A stretch of 64,000 nucleotides of DNA, from the NCBI RefSeq assembly GCF_000715075.1, contig NC_134082.1, forward strand, positions 104,138,399 to 104,202,398. The letters are read 5' to 3'. The DNA comes from Nicotiana tabacum (Eukaryota > Streptophyta > Magnoliopsida > Solanales > Solanaceae). Shown here piece by piece: positions 22,815-35,575 of the stretch; the stretch's first letter is position 1; the number at the start of each line of letters is the position of its first letter. The notes under the pieces were generated by a model that was given only the letters and a program-made list of their open reading frames with translations, was not told the DNA's origin and did not search any database. The position numbers were made by a program, and so were the translations under genes.

Positions 22815-25469
22815 GGCTAGAACTAAACATTATTTATTCAAAGTTTTTCACTTTCAGCCTGTATATTCTCTCCCATGTGCATCTATACACTTTTATCATT
22901 AATCTCATGCTTACTTTCTGATTTTCCACCCTTAAAGACACCAGACAGGGTGTATTCTGCACTACTAATTCCCTTTCCATTAAATAATTCATTAATTTAA
23001 TTATACACTGAATATTAACTGGCAGACTACTAACACTAAACTTTTTAAATCTTTTAACACCAAAAAAAATACCCCTGAGAATCCCCTATTATTATTGCCT
23101 TGCCCTCACTCTTAGCAATCTGTATTTAAACCTCTCTGATTTACAACTACACCAAATCACTACATAGCTACAACTAATCCTTAAGTCAAATTTACACAAA
23201 ATGATTCAAGCATCAAAACATACCAACGAAGTGATTCATGTTGTATTCGTCCAAACAAAGCAGTCATAAACTAACTATTCGACGAAGTTGTTCAAATCGA
23301 ATGTAGCTTATAACGCACACTCAAACAAACAGAAGAAAAATCTTGACCAAATAAAAAGGTCCTGAAGAAGAAGGAGAACTAATGAACAAAACAAGATTAT
23401 AAAATAACACTTTAAACAAAGAATCAATAATCCGAAAAATAGAATAATAAAAAAAAACAAGATTAGGAACAACATTTAAAACCAAAGCCATAACAGAAAA
23501 TAAATAAAAATGAACTAAATAATCTTGAAAGAAAATCCTAAAACTTGAACGAACCCAAGTCGAGCTCGGAGTTGAACTATTGGAGGTTGAACGGATTGTT
23601 TTGTGGACGTTGAAAAAGGACGAAGCAGCAGCTGGATGTTTGGACTATGGCAGATTAGCATGGAGGGACGAGGGTGTCGTGGCGTCGAGGAGTAGCAGCG
23701 GCAGCACTAGACTCGCTGCTGCCATGGTCGACGGGGAGCAGCAGCGGCAGGTGGGTGTTGGGCAGTGGAGGTTGTCGACGACGCAATTGGAGGTGGTAAG
23801 GAGCAGCTGCGGCAGTGAGGTGGCAGTTGGGTTTTTTTTTTTCGTTTTTCTTTCGTTCAAAATGAAGAAGAAGGTGAACAGTGGCTTCTTCAATTTTTCA
23901 AAAAAAAATTCCCCCACGTTCCTTTCCAATTTTTCACGTTCTGTCCTCTTCCTCCTTTAAACAAAACTTTTTTTTTGCTTTTTACAAATTTTCCTCTCCT
24001 TTTCACGTGCTCCCCCCCTTTTCAAAATCTTTCTTTTGCTTTTAAAATTTCCCCTCCCCTTTTGCCCTTGTCCCCCGTGCATTTTGTCTCTTGTTTAAAG
24101 AAAATGGACCCCACGTGTGTAGGGGTCCAAGACATATGTCCCCCATGCGTGGTGGGGTTACCCGTGTGTGGGGTTCCGTCCGTGTTCCCCACGCGTGTCC
24201 CCCATGTGTAGTGGACTCGGATTATTATGGGCTTGGTCCGAAATTTAGGCCTAAAAACGGGTAGTTTGAAACCAAATATTATTCTTTTGCCCAGACCCGA
24301 GAATAAAAACATGATGTTATTCATTTTGTCCTATGTAAGCAAAATACTACCAAATAAGACTATTTTAAAAAAAAAACTATTTCTTTCTGTTTGTTTTTTT
24401 TAATATTTTTTCAAGATTAAAATAGCTACAAAGCATAAATAAAACTATTTTTGTCATTTTCGTTTTTTATATAAAGATAAAATATAAAGTATTATTTTTG
24501 TGTTTTTCAAGATTAAAATGGCTACAAAACGTTAATAACTTTTTTTTTTAATTTTCGAAATTATACAACGATAAAAATATAAAGTACTATTTCTATATTT
24601 TTTAAGTTTATAATGACTACAAAACATTAATAAAACTACATATTTTATAATTTTTGAAATTATATAAAATATAAAAAATAAGGTACTATTTTTGTATTTT
24701 TTTCAAGTTTATGAGAAATACATAAGCTAAAATTTACATATATATTTTTTGTAATTTTTCTTTTGCGGCGAAATAAGATAAAATAGTCAAAATAGCTATA
24801 TTAGACTCAATTCAAATATTAACGTTTTGTAGCCCTCTTTTCTTTCTTTTTTTTTTTTATTTTTGATAAAACTAAAATTCTAAATTGAGCTACAAACTAA
24901 ATTGACTCCAAAAATACTAATTAAACTCCTAACAAAAATTATCATACACAATTAAACACCAATTAAAACAAAATTGCATAATTTGACATTAAATGCTAAC
25001 AATGCAAAATATTCCTAATTTTGTGACTTTCATTTTTGTAAAACAAACTTAATTAAATACTAAATGAAAATGTGATATATTTTATATTTTTATTAATTAA
25101 AACAAATAAACATGCACTCATAAAAATACAAATAATTATACAAAAATACCACACAAAAATAACAAAAATTGCACACAAAGGAAAATTGTTTTATTTTGAA
25201 TTTTTTGGGAGTAATTCTTTCATAGGGCAAAAATCGCGTGCTTACAAAGTGTAGTACGGCCGCACTAGGCCTGTTTGTCTTGATTTTCTTGTCTTTGGTA
25301 CTTGTGCAGGTTTCACTCCTTTTGAGCCGATCTTTGACATCTCGTCACTTTGTTTATCAAACCTGCAATCAAGCACAACTTATGAGCCTTTTGGGACTAT
25401 TTTGTAAGAATTAATAATCAAAGCGTAAGCAAGAAAGAGCATGAAACACGTCAAAATCCCTAGTTATCA

Positions 25470-27060
25470 TTGGCTTAAGTTGAGAATTGAATTGTTGAAC
25501 ATTGTAGAGCACTGGCTCAAATTAAGAATAGAATTGTTGAACATTATAGAGCATTGGCTCAAGTTGTGAATCGAGTTGTGAAGCAAATGTGAAAGAAGAA
25601 AGAAGAGAGAGAATCATGATATTGTCTCCCTTGCTGGGATGTTATTGTTTTGATATTGCTTCCCTAGCCGTGATTTGATTGTTGTACTATTGTTCCCTTT
25701 CCGGAATTTTATTGTGATTTCTTTATTTCTTTGCCCTTATTTCTTGTGATTGTTGTTTGGGTAAGGAAGAGTGTTAAAGCACGAAGGGTGATGTTGTGCA
25801 TGATTTTGTGAGGAAGAGTGTAAAGCACGAAGGGTGATGCCGTGCCGCACGATGTACAATTTCATGCCGACTATATTGATTTTATGGTGAGGATGAGAGT
25901 AAAAGAATGAAGGGTGATGTCGTGCAGTTTATATTGATTCTTATGGTGAGGACGAGAGTAAAAGCACGAAGGGTGATGCTGTGCACTTGTCCTTGATTTT
26001 CCTGATTCTTGCTGATAATTGAGTTATGTTGTCCTTTACGTTTATTTACTGATAATTGAGTTATGTTGATTTTATTTCGAAATTATAGATTCCCTTACCC
26101 TATTTGCCTTGTGTTTGTTGCTTGGGTGAGGAAGAGTGTAAAGCACGAAGGGTGATGCCGTGTATTGTTTTGGCGAGAGAGTGTTAAAGCACGAAGGGTG
26201 ATGTCGTGTATTGTTTTGGTGAGAGAGTGTTAAAGCACGAAGGGTGATGTCATGTACTTATCTTTGTTTTCCTGATTTTTATCGATAACTGAGTTACGGT
26301 TTCTCTGCCTTTAATTACTGGTTTCTTGTTGATACTTGTTGTACCCCGCAAAATGATCTCCCCTTCCTATTTTCAATTGAACTACGATGATCCTCATATT
26401 TATTTTTTGTTCTTCTGTTATTATTCAATGTCCCCATAGCATGTTACCCTCCTTTCATACTTAACTGTGCATTACTATTCTTCTTTTCCGTTGTATATGA
26501 TTTAACTGTACAGGTTTATTTAGTAGTCTGGTCTTAGCCTCATCACTACTTCGCCGAGGTTAGGCTATGCACTTACCAGCACATGGGGTCGGTTGTGCTG
26601 ACACTACACTCTGCACTCTCTTGTGTAGATCCTAGTGTTGTCGACTTCGGACCGCAGTGAGATTGCTGTTTCTTATTCATCAGGAAACCCGAGGTAGTCC
26701 TTTAGGCGTCCGCAGGCCTTGGCGTCTCCTCTACCTACTATTCCTATTTCTTTCATGTATTTTCAGAGATAGTGTTATATTTATTTCTTTCAGACCCTTA
26801 TTTGTAGTACTCCTAGACAGTCTGTGAAGTTATGACACCAGTGTTGGGTAGATTTGTTATGGATTGGTATTAGCAGTATTATTAAATCTTTACAATGCAG
26901 TCTTCTGCTTATTTAATTTTGTTGTTATCTAATTGTTGGCTCTAAACTGTTATCGGATTCAAAATGGAAACACGATAAATAGTTCAGTTGGTTGGCTTGC
27001 CTAGCTTTCACTAGTAGGTGCCATCACGACTCCTGACGGCGGAAAATCCGAGTCATGACA
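25470..27060 (+). mobile_element. Element H 5' LTR, second part
   Basis: Resumes after K with the same sequence as 42700-44336. Contains about eight spaced copies of AAGCACGAAGGGTGATG(C/T)CGTG between 25770 and 26260, and ends in GAGTCATGACA. No gene. Confidence 0.82.
25770..26260 (+). repeat. Degenerate short-repeat array in H 5' LTR
   Basis: The word GCACGAAGGGTGATG recurs about every 45-75 bp with variable spacers. The same array lies in the 3' LTR at about 43050-43530, so it predates insertion. Confidence 0.75.
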
Positions 27061-28000
27061 AGTTTGTATCAGAGCTCTAGGTTACATAGGTCTCACAATT
27101 CACAGACAAGGTTTAGTAGAGTCTTGCGGATTGGTACGGAGACGTCTGTATTTATTTTTGAAAGGCTGCAGAACCCTTTAGGAAATTCCACATTCCTGAA
27201 TTCTCATCGTGTGACATTGATTCAGCTTGAAGCATGACTACTTGAATTTTTTTCACGCATTCGTGTGCGCACATGAGCGCTTGGTATATGTTGTGCATCA
27301 ACAACTCGTGATTCCCTGGATGAGGTGCGAGATGTGATTTCTATGTGTGATGTTGGGCCAATCTAGAGGACTGAGGTCAGATTTTGTCTGTGGCTTGAGT
27401 ACTGAGATTCCGATTGTGTGATCACGTGCATTTGGGACTTATATGTCCGTTTATGTCCTTACTGGTGGGATTTGTGACTGGATGACTAGGGGTGAGTATG
27501 ATTTGATTACGAGATGTGTTCAAATTTCTCGAATGTGACGGGAAAAGTTTGTTGAGGATGTAGCAAGGATTATTGGGTGTTTGACTATTGTCTTGAGTTG
27601 GCATATGGCCTCGAGCTATGGGTGTATTGAAGGACCTCTCGTGTAGTTTAGTTGTGGAGTGGAGTAAATCTTTATGTTGTGTTATGAGTTCAGACTCATA
27701 GGGGGATTAAGTGATTGTGTAATAGTTAAGATTATGGAAGAGTATAGAAAGATACCAGTTTGAGGCTAAGCAAGTGGATTATCTTCTACGGGATGTTCTG
27801 AAGTTTGTGTGATCCTTCTGTTGTTGGTCGGCAGTCCTCTTTTACCAGTGAAATATATGTGTTTCAATTTGAGTTTGGATCGTTTATAAGAGTGGGATTG
27901 ACTGTTACGACGGTAAATGCAAGGTTTGCAAGTGGTTTGAGGAATTAGACGGGTTGTGTTGCATGAGCTTATAAAGGATTTAGCTTAATCTCATCCAGTT
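27061..28000 (+). other. H leader, no gene
   Basis: Shares sequence with the start of the G interior (54106-55000), for example GGTACGGAGACGT and GAGGCTGCAGAACC-like segments. No open frame of note. Confidence 0.6.
27063..27075 (+). promoter_or_regulatory. Primer-binding site of H (mutated)
   Basis: TTTGTATCAGAGC three bases after the LTR, against TTGGTATCAGAGC in element G. This is the initiator tRNA-Met type with one changed base. Confidence 0.65.
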
Positions 28001-29720
28001 GGGGCAGCTCAATTAGTTATTACAGCACAGGCTGATGATAGGCCTGCCTTGTCTTTTAAGACTTTACTGAGATTGGATAAGTTTACCTAGCTATTTCCAG
28101 TCCATTTCAGTGGTACACCTTCTGAGGACCCACAGGATTTTTTTTGAACCGCTGCCATGAAGTATTACAGAATATAGGAACAGTTGAAAGAAATAGGGGT
28201 TGATTTTACTATGTTTCATATGATGGGTTTCGCCAAGAGGTGGTGGAAAGATTATGTATTTACTAGACCCGTTATGGTTCTGTCTGAAGATGTGGACGCA
28301 TTGAGAAGATCACCTAGTGAATCATGTATGGGTGCAATAGACCTTGGCGTCTGGTTGATTTATATGAGTTAGAAAAAAAACTTTACATTTACAGAAGGTT
28401 TGCTCAGTGTGAAAGTCAAGGTTGCAGATTTTGGGGCGCTTCAGAGGAAGTATAGTGGTTGACGATCTTCTAGACTATGTAGTTCATGCCAAGATTTATT
28501 TTGATGGAGCTATACTTTTGTGATTATTGTGCATAATTAGGGGAAAGAGTTACCCCAAAGAAGAATCGAAGAGTATATGAATAAATAGGTTAGCTCAGCA
28601 GTGTTGAGTCAACAAAGCAAAAGAAGAAATTAGCCCCCGGTGTTTGTGGCAAGCCTATGAAGAGGGCAGACTAGCCAATGCAACACCACCTACTCAGCTC
28701 AGTTCTCAGAAATTCTTTTGAAGGAGTTTGTCTCCCGGATTCTCTGTAATATGTGGTATATGTGTTCTGAACGGTTGTGTCAGGTTACCATGACAGTGTC
28801 AGAATATGTCATCAGGTTCAATAAGTTAGTCGTCATACTCCTACTTTGGTTCCTAAGCTAGAGAGCGAGTCCACAGACTCATTAAAGGACTTAATTATGA
28901 TCTTGAAATTTAGTAAAACTCGGGAAGCTACAGGTTGATGCTTCATTTCGGCTAGTGGTAGAAATTGCCAAAATGTTAGAATGTGTTCTGGATGAGGGAA
29001 AAGAGGAAGCTAAGAAGACCAAGAGGTCTCGAGGTTTCAAAGGATTCAGCGGATTCTACTCTACAACTACAAATCATTATGACAAGGGCTCGGGCAGCCG
29101 GCTAGCCCAGTCAATATATCTGATTACTCGGGGTGCTCCAGTAAGTTCTTTTAATGCACTACCGACATGAGGTTCATATAATGGTTATTCCAGTTATCTA
29201 GCATAGACTCAGTATGAGCAAATGAACCCTCAAAGGGATTGTTATGAATGTGGTAGTACTACGCACATCATGGAAAATTGTCCTAGACTTGGAAGAAACA
29301 TAATTTTTAAAAAGCACTCAGGCTACACGCCCCATTGCAGTTACTACTCCACTTAAATGACCAGCCAGAGTTAGGGGTCAGGATGTTAGAGGTGGAGGTG
29401 AGACTCCTAGATGTGGAGACCCAGCCTTTGATATATTTTTCTATAGTATGCCTCAGGTCGCAACACCAAATTGTGTTGTTACAAGTACGGTCTTGAATTA
29501 TTATAAGGTAATAATTTTCTTAACTTGATTCGGTTCTAAGTATCGAGACAAGTCCTCCTATTGTGTTGCACTTATGAGTGAACTTCGTAATTCTGAAATC
29601 TATTTATGTGAATACTCATGTTGGGAGATTCGATGGAGATTGCTATGTCTATCATTATGTGTTGTGATTTTGTTAAACAAAAAATTATTCAAAAGAAGAA
29701 AATGGAATGTTCCAATTTGG
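28000..29720 (+). pseudogene. Decayed Ty3 gag-protease of element H
   Basis: Fragments of gag appear in several frames with many stops. GVDFTMFHMMGFAKRWWKDY at 28197-28256 is the typical capsid segment. KLGKLQVDASFRLVVEIAKM and DEGKEEAKKTKRSRGF precede a zinc knuckle CYECGSTTHIMENC (29240-29281) in the CX2CX4HX4C pattern. A protease-like remnant follows to about 29720. The longest open pieces are only about 60-70 codons. No RT or integrase follows. This is a dead copy; gag in working relatives forms the particle that packages element RNA. Confidence 0.75.
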
Positions 29721-30543
29721 CACGATGTGCATATTACTTATGGTACAGAGTTGAGGATGAGATCCTCATGTTTTATATAATGTGAAATATTTAAATCGGG
29801 CTACAAGCTGCGGTGGATGTTATATAAGGATGAGGTCCTTGTGGTGAAAAAAATATATATGTGTTTATATGCTCCCTTTGTGAAATTTAAATATGTATTA
29901 CAGTACTTATAAGGAGTCATGCCTATTAGACTTATTTGAAAATTCTTGTATGAATATCTTTGTGCATAATTTGCCAGATATATATTGTAATTATTGAGTT
30001 TTAGACTACGAGGTGAGTGCCCGAGGGATGTAAATTGTTACTCGTTAATTCAGATAAGTAATTATGAGATCTTCATGCCTTGTTGTTAGTAAACTGGAGG
30101 TTTGAAACGAGATTTTATTAACATGAGGTTAATTGGTGATGTTATAATCTATTATGAACAACTATTAAGACCAGAGATGTGGTTATGGTCATACATATGA
30201 TGCGTTTTATGTCAAGATATCATTGTGATAATGTCGTGCTTGTAATGCAGAGATTAGTGTTATTGATATATACTTTGTGGTGCTTTGTTAGGTTGTAGAC
30301 ATGTTGTTAGGAGTTGTTTCGGTGTTATTTTGATAGGTGGATAGGCCCAATTACAGGGGAGACTCTGCCAAAATTTCTGAAAAATTTGGAATATTGAGAT
30401 GTGCAAAGAAAGAGATAAGTTACATTGTGTATGTGAGGACGAATGATCCTGAGTAGGGGAGAATGTAACATTCCGAAAAGATTTCGAAGTATTTAAGCGC
30501 TATTAAAAATTGATATGTGTTGACATGAGACTAATCCCATGTG
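29720..30543 (+). other. Chimeric H interior with a foreign PPT and LTR start
   Basis: 30330-30475 matches, in opposite orientation, the J 3' end (33366-33540), including the GAGGACGAATGATCC box and a GGGGAGAA purine tract. It is followed at 30475 by an LTR-like start TGTAACATTCCGAAAAG. That LTR-like sequence continues beyond J at 40723-40900. It is not the H LTR, so the interior is a mosaic. No gene in 29720-30330. Confidence 0.55.
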
Positions 30544-32855
30544 TGTCACGCCCCAAAACCGAGGAGCGCGACCGGCACTCAACCGAGTAACCCGACTGAG
30601 CAAGCTTGTTAGATTTCATTCTACCCAAAGTCATCCTTGAATAAAGAGGAGATATACTTCATTATTCAAACTCTGAAAATATTTCATTAACAACTTTCAC
30701 TTTGGTTCAATTAGTAGTTTCAACTATAATATCCAAAATATGAATATTTTTATAGATATGAAGGAAGACATATTTGCCAAATACCAATATTTCCAATTTA
30801 ATTCCTGATACCAAACACCATCCACAACCTGTCTATGGAGCCTCTAAGTAAAACTGAAGATTTATATGAAAATGTCGGCAACAAGGCTCCGTCTATACCT
30901 CAAATACAGTGTACATGATAAACAGATGAAACAGGACCCCGAAACGAAGTGGGGCTCACCAAGTCAGCTGAAAGGATGATGCGACACTAGCTGCGACCAA
31001 CACTGCCTGCTATAGAAACACCTACATCCATTTAAAGACATAGCGCCCCCGGCAAAAGGGACGTTAGTGCCATCGAATAGCACAAGTATGTATAACTAAA
31101 CACTATCTAGTTAGAAAGAACTTTCATACAAGAATAAAGAGGAAATCATAAAGACAACAAAGTTTTCAAATAAGCACCATGTCAACAATATAAGGAGGTT
31201 CATATGATTTTCACATAGTTTCTGAAATTTTAGATTGGAGCATCCCACATTGTTGCATCATTATTCACTTTGCCACCACTTCTTTGAGCGGAGTCCGATC
31301 ATGGCCCGATCGGCTAAGCCATCTCCAGGAGACGTTACCATTATTTCATTCACACTTTCCAGTTTCAATCATCAATACATTACCACCATGTGTATATATC
31401 ATGGCGTCCGATCACGACCCGATCGGCTAAGCCGCCTCCCCGAGACGTTACCATTTTCCATTATTCCTCTCACTCCAATCTTTGGTTACGCATGTATTAG
31501 TTTACCGGCACTTGGGGCCACAATTTCCATATTAAACTTGGTACTAGGCCACATTTCATAGTTCAAACTCTTTTCCTCCATATTTCACATCAATATCAAT
31601 TTCAACATCAAGTCATTCAACCCAAGATGTAAAGTACACATGAGAGGAATCATGAATCATGGGCATATACAATATTTTGGAAATTATACACCTCAAGTTT
31701 ATTAGCAATGGAACTTATAAGGCAAAATATTATCTCGAACAACCGCTTATGGGCATAAATTGTGTACAAAGCCTTTAGGGAACTTTATCATTGAAGTCAT
31801 TTATGGAAATCAGAGTCAAGGCTCATTTCACATCATTCCCAATTTCAATGTTAGATTTTCCATTTAGGACAGTAGGTACACACAGAGCAATTTATATTGT
31901 GAGCATAGATAAGACTTCACATAGATGGCACATTATATGCAGCTTCAATCTCAATTTAAGGTCTAAGCATTTCAATACATAATTCATATCTTTTGCCCCT
32001 TTTAAGTTATCAAGATAGCATGTTGATCATGTTGAGACAAATCTTTTACGCATATAAGGTTACAACACCAATTCATGTAAAATAATAATCGATGCAACAA
32101 TTCAACTTTAATCTTACCATATTCACACAAACATCGATGAAGCTCGATTTCTAAAAGACGGGGTTTTAGCCATACATACCTGACATTTGCCCCTTAATGA
32201 TACTACAATGATCCAATACACTTAAGCAACTTCAATCTACAATACAACATTCAATAGGGCCAATTTTAGTAATAAATTCCATAACTTATGCCATTTAGGC
32301 ATATTATCAAACGCCTTGTAGGTATATATCTTTACACCTCATAACTATAGTATTGGTTCATCCAACTATCACCATTAACCAAAAATTTATTCCACCATTA
32401 TTCCTAACCAATTTATAACTTCCAACAACATATGTATGACCATCCATTCACACCCAACCAACAAATTTTATCAAATAATCACCTTTCAATCTCTACCATA
32501 ATTATGTATTTATATTGGGAACTTATGGTTTCCAATCACCACACCAAGAGTTCAAATACTTAATTCATACTCATATTCCCATAATATAACCATATATGTA
32601 ACTCTAAGGGTGTAAGATTTACCTTTTGGAAGAAATCTTGCAAACCCTCCTTTGAGTTCTTGAAGGAATTTCTTGAATATCTATGTGTTTCATGAGTAGA
32701 TTTCATCAATACTGCTGTAGGAATGATGAAATTTTATACTAAGTTAATGGAGATTACTTACCTTGAAGATGAGAGGGGTTGGAGGTCTTGAGATAGTGGA
32801 GGAAGACTCTAAGAGTCATCCAAAAGAAATGGGAGAAAATGAATCCCGAAATTGT

Positions 32856-32863
32856 GTTTATAA
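32856..32863 (-). promoter_or_regulatory. TATA box of J 3' LTR
   Basis: TTATAAAC on the minus strand, immediately downstream of the GGATGCGAAGCATCC words; the other LTR has the same at 40208-40215. Confidence 0.7.
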
Positions 32864-32874
32864 GCCCAGATTTC

Positions 32875-33005
32875 GGATGCTGCCTCGGATGCTTCGCATC
32901 CCCACTTAACTCCTCTCAGGAGCTTGGATTTTGACCCGGATGCTTTGGCAGCACTTCACTGCCAGCTCCTCTTTTTGGATGTTGCCTCGGATGCTTCGCA
33001 TCCGC
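32875..33005. repeat. Palindromic word cluster (GGATGCTTCGCATCC type) in J 3' LTR
   Basis: GGATGC-TTC-GCATCC occurs twice, each preceded by GATG(C/T)TGCCTC, with GGAGC/GCTCC and GGCAGC/GCTGCC-like inverted pairs between. The matching region in the 5' LTR is about 40227-40358. Confidence 0.8.
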
Positions 33006-33365
33006 GCAGTCCTCCGCCAGCCTTTGGTAATTTGGTCATAACTTCTTGTAGGAAAGTTCAAATGACGAACAGTTTGAAGAGTTAGAAACTAGACTCAAAG
33101 GCCTCTCATTTGATAGGTTGTGCATCATCTAAAACCTTATATATATGTAGATATACTCGTCCAAAGTTTGGTATTGTGTGTACTCATTTGGAATTTTAGT
33201 CTATCATGTAATTTTCCAACTTGGCTTAGACTTATACGCTTATTAACATATCCAATTGATATCCATTATATCATGAATCCTCATTTGCACACAAAATAAA
33301 ATAATTAGCCTACCTTGGCACCACGAAATCTTAAATTACTTAGCAAAATTTTCTGGGGCTTTACA

Positions 33366-33763
33366 TTCTCCCCCGCTTAGGATCATTCGTCCTCGAATGA
33401 TAATTGGAGTCAAGACCCATATACTTAGTATAACTTATCTCTTTTCTCACATATCTTTAACTCCCAAACTTTGACTAACTCCCAAATATTTCAGAAATTT
33501 CGGCAGAGTTTCCCTTGTAACTGGGCCTATCCACCTGTCAGAGAATCCCAGAAACACATCCTATCAACATATACATAATCCAAAGATGCAACATAATATA
33601 AAATGATGCCAACCGTGGCCCCATAAGCTATGCATTTCTAGAAAAGAAACACTATTATCGTCAACTAACCATGTGATACAATTTCATAGAACTACTTCAT
33701 TGTTATTCAAACAAACGGGGGTACTTCCTTTTCATTTCTTCCTCAGCTTCCCAAGTGGCTTCC
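33366..33763 (-). other. J 3' untranslated region and polypurine tract
   Basis: The PPT reads GCGGGGGAGAA on the minus strand at 33366-33376. The rest is non-coding; 33712-33763 retains out-of-frame remnants of the chromodomain-like tail (ATWEAEEEMKRKYP reading). Confidence 0.65.
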
Positions 33764-34498
33764 TTAATTTGTTGGTTTTACCATAACACTTTCATGGAGG
33801 CAATTTCTTAACTTTCGGACTTGCCTATCAAGGATGGCAACTGGAATTTCTTCATACGATAATTCTTCATTAACCTCAATAGACTCAACTGGCATAATAG
33901 TGGACGGATCTCCCACTACCTTCTTCAACATAGACATATGGAAGACCGGATGTACCAAAGACATCTCGGGTGGCAGCTCGAGCTTGTATGCCACCTGACC
34001 GATCCTCTGAATGATTCTGTATGGTCCGACATACCTCGGACTTAATTTCCCTTTCTTCCTGAATCGCATGATGCCCTTCATGGGGGAAACCTTCAAAAAT
34101 ACCCAATCATCTTCTTTGAACTCCAAATCTCTGCGACGAATGTCCGAATAAGACTTTTGGCGACACTGAGCAGTTTTAAACCTCTCCTTAATAATCTTGA
34201 CTTTCTCCATGGCCTGATGCACGAGGTCCGGCCCTATCAATTTTGCTTCTCCAACCTCGAACCACCCAATGGGAGACCTGCATATCCTACCATACAGTGC
34301 CTCGAATGGTGCCATCTGGATACTAGCATGGAAGCTATTGTTGTAAGTAAACTCTATGAGGGGTAAATGATCATCCCAACTACCTTTGAAATCAAGAACA
34401 CAAGCACGCAACATATCCTCAAGCGTCTGAATGGTCCGTTCTGCCTGCCCATCAATTTGTGGATGGAAGGTTGTACTAAGATTTACTTGAGTACCCAA
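33764..34498 (-). pseudogene. J integrase C-terminal half with chromodomain remnant
   Basis: An open frame of 244 codons. It begins in the integrase core with the catalytic Glu region FHPQIDGQAERTIQTLEDML, continues through FTYNNSFHASIQMAPFEALY, and enters the GPY/F-type module KGKLSPRYVGPYRIIQRIG and LVHPVFHMSMLKKVVGDP. The end (IPVAILDRQVRKLRN) leads into a chromodomain-like tail that is frameshifted away. Working integrase inserts the cDNA; the tail targets chromatin in chromoviruses of the Tekay/Del type. Here it is a fragment because upstream parts are in other frames. Confidence 0.78.
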
Positions 34499-34743
34499 AC
34501 CTTGCTGAAATTTGTTCCAAAAGTTTGTCGTGAATTGAGCCTCTCGATCTGAATGATTGAGATTGGAGTGCCAGGAAACCTGGCTATTTCTTGGAAATAA
34601 AGTTGAGCATATTGTTCCGTTGTGTCGGTAGATTTAACTAGCAAGAAGTGCGCTGATTTCGTGAGTCGGTCCACAATCACCCAAATTGAGTCAAACTTGC
34701 ACATAGTGCACGGCAACCCTACCACAAAATCCATATTGATCAT
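34483..34743 (-). pseudogene. J integrase core fragment
   Basis: MDFVVGLPCTMCKFDSIWVI followed by VDRLTKSAHFLLVKS is the first part of the DDE core, with the first Asp in MDF. The region where the second catalytic Asp should stand reads IIQIERLNSRQ and has lost the usual SDRG. It overlaps the next frame by 16 bp, marking a frameshift. Confidence 0.72.
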
Positions 34744-34746
34744 TTC

Positions 34747-35200
34747 CTATTTCCACATTAGAATTTCTATGCTTTTGAACATTCTTCCAGGCCTTTGATG
34801 TTCATCCTTCACTTGTTGACAGTTCAGACATTTTTCCACAAAGTCCGCCACATACCTTTTCATGTTATTCCACCAATAAATTTCTTTGAGATCATGATAC
34901 AATTTTTGTAGAACCTGGGTGTACGGAATACCTAGAAGTGTGAGCTTCTTCCAAAATCCTTTCCCAAAGACTATCAATATCTGGAACACATAGGCACACT
35001 TGGCATCGTAGGGTACCATTATTAATGGCAAAAGAAAATGTTGTGGTCTTGGGTTTATGAATTCCCTCCTTCAGTTGTACCAACAATGGATCGTTGTATT
35101 GCTTCTCTTTCACTTCTGCCACAAGTGATGATTCAACCCTGTTTTGCATAATTTCCCCACCTTCACTAGAGTTCGCAAGACGAACTCCCAAAGTAGCCAA
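34747..35200 (-). pseudogene. J integrase zinc-binding domain, frameshifted
   Basis: Two overlapping frames (35200-34892 and 35031-34747) together hold the HHCC zinc finger: EEAHTSRYSVHPGSTK in the first, and YHDLKEIYWWNNMKRYVADF plus EKCLNCQQVK in the second. The switch between frames indicates an indel near 34900. Upstream, QYNDPLLVQLKEGI belongs to the linker between RNase H and integrase. Confidence 0.72.
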
Positions 35201-35575
35201 CTAGTGAACCTCCCTGGCCGACGACCTTCGACATACCTCCAAGCGAGCTAAACTATCCATAGATTTCCAGCTAAGAGCATCTGCCATGATGTTGGGCTTT
35301 TCCCGGGTGATATTGAATATCGAGGTCGTGGTCTTTGAGTAACTCAAGCTGTCTTCTCTACCTCAGATTCAACTCCTTTTGTTTGAAAATGTATTGAAAG
35401 CTCTTGTGGTCCGTAAATACATCCACGTGGACCCCATATAAATAACGTCACCAAATCTTTAGTGCAAACACCACTGCCGCAAGCTCTAAGTCATGTGCTG
35501 TATAGTTCTTTCCATGATTCTTGAGTTGCCTAGAGACATAAACTATCACCTTAACACGTTGCATCATTAGTGGAC
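35201..35575 (-). pseudogene. J RNase H remnant
   Basis: Minus-strand pieces in more than one frame resemble Ty3 RNase [27 protein letters not shown] and DHKSFQYIFKQKELNLRQR-like readings, followed by YHPGKANIMADAL. Several stops and frame changes. Confidence 0.65.

Larger units (their letters stand above)
16933..25246 (-). mobile_element. Ogre-like solo LTR B (interrupted by C)
   Basis: Left end TGTCACACCTCC and right end GCGTGCTTACA, with a perfect 5-bp target duplication AAGTG at 16928-16932 and 25247-25251. Parts are 16933-18212 and 22503-25246, net about 4.02 kb. Its left 300 bp match LTR A and LTR C. No internal region is present, so it arose by recombination between the two LTRs of a former element. 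It differs in the middle from A and C and lacks their hairpin. A TATAAATA box is at 22807-22814 on the minus strand. Confidence 0.88.
15613..25469 (-). mobile_element. Solo LTR K, Athila-like (interrupted)
   Basis: On the minus strand it starts TGATAACTAGGG (25469) and ends GTAGGTTGCGATCA (15613), so it has TG...CA inverted ends. Flanking 5-mers are TTGGT (15608-15612) and TTGGC (25470-25474), a target duplication with one C-to-T change. Net length without the nested LTRs is about 1.54 kb, in two parts: 15613-16932 and 25252-25469. The end sequence resembles LTR ends that in plant Athila-like Ty3 elements precede a GGCGCCGTTGCC leader, but no internal region is present here, so the family call is inference. 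Confidence 0.7.
30544..33365 (-). mobile_element. J 3' LTR
   Basis: Contains two copies of a CCCGATCGGCTAAGCC section (31298-31340 and 31406-31450), a word cluster built on GGATGCTTCGCATCC (32875-33005) and a TATA box (32856-32863). No gene. Confidence 0.88.

Noticed and set aside
23580..23960. 126-codon frame in LTR B as a gene
   Set aside because: Low-complexity Ser/Ala/Gly and Phe/Lys runs, within LTR sequence, with an overlapping antisense frame.
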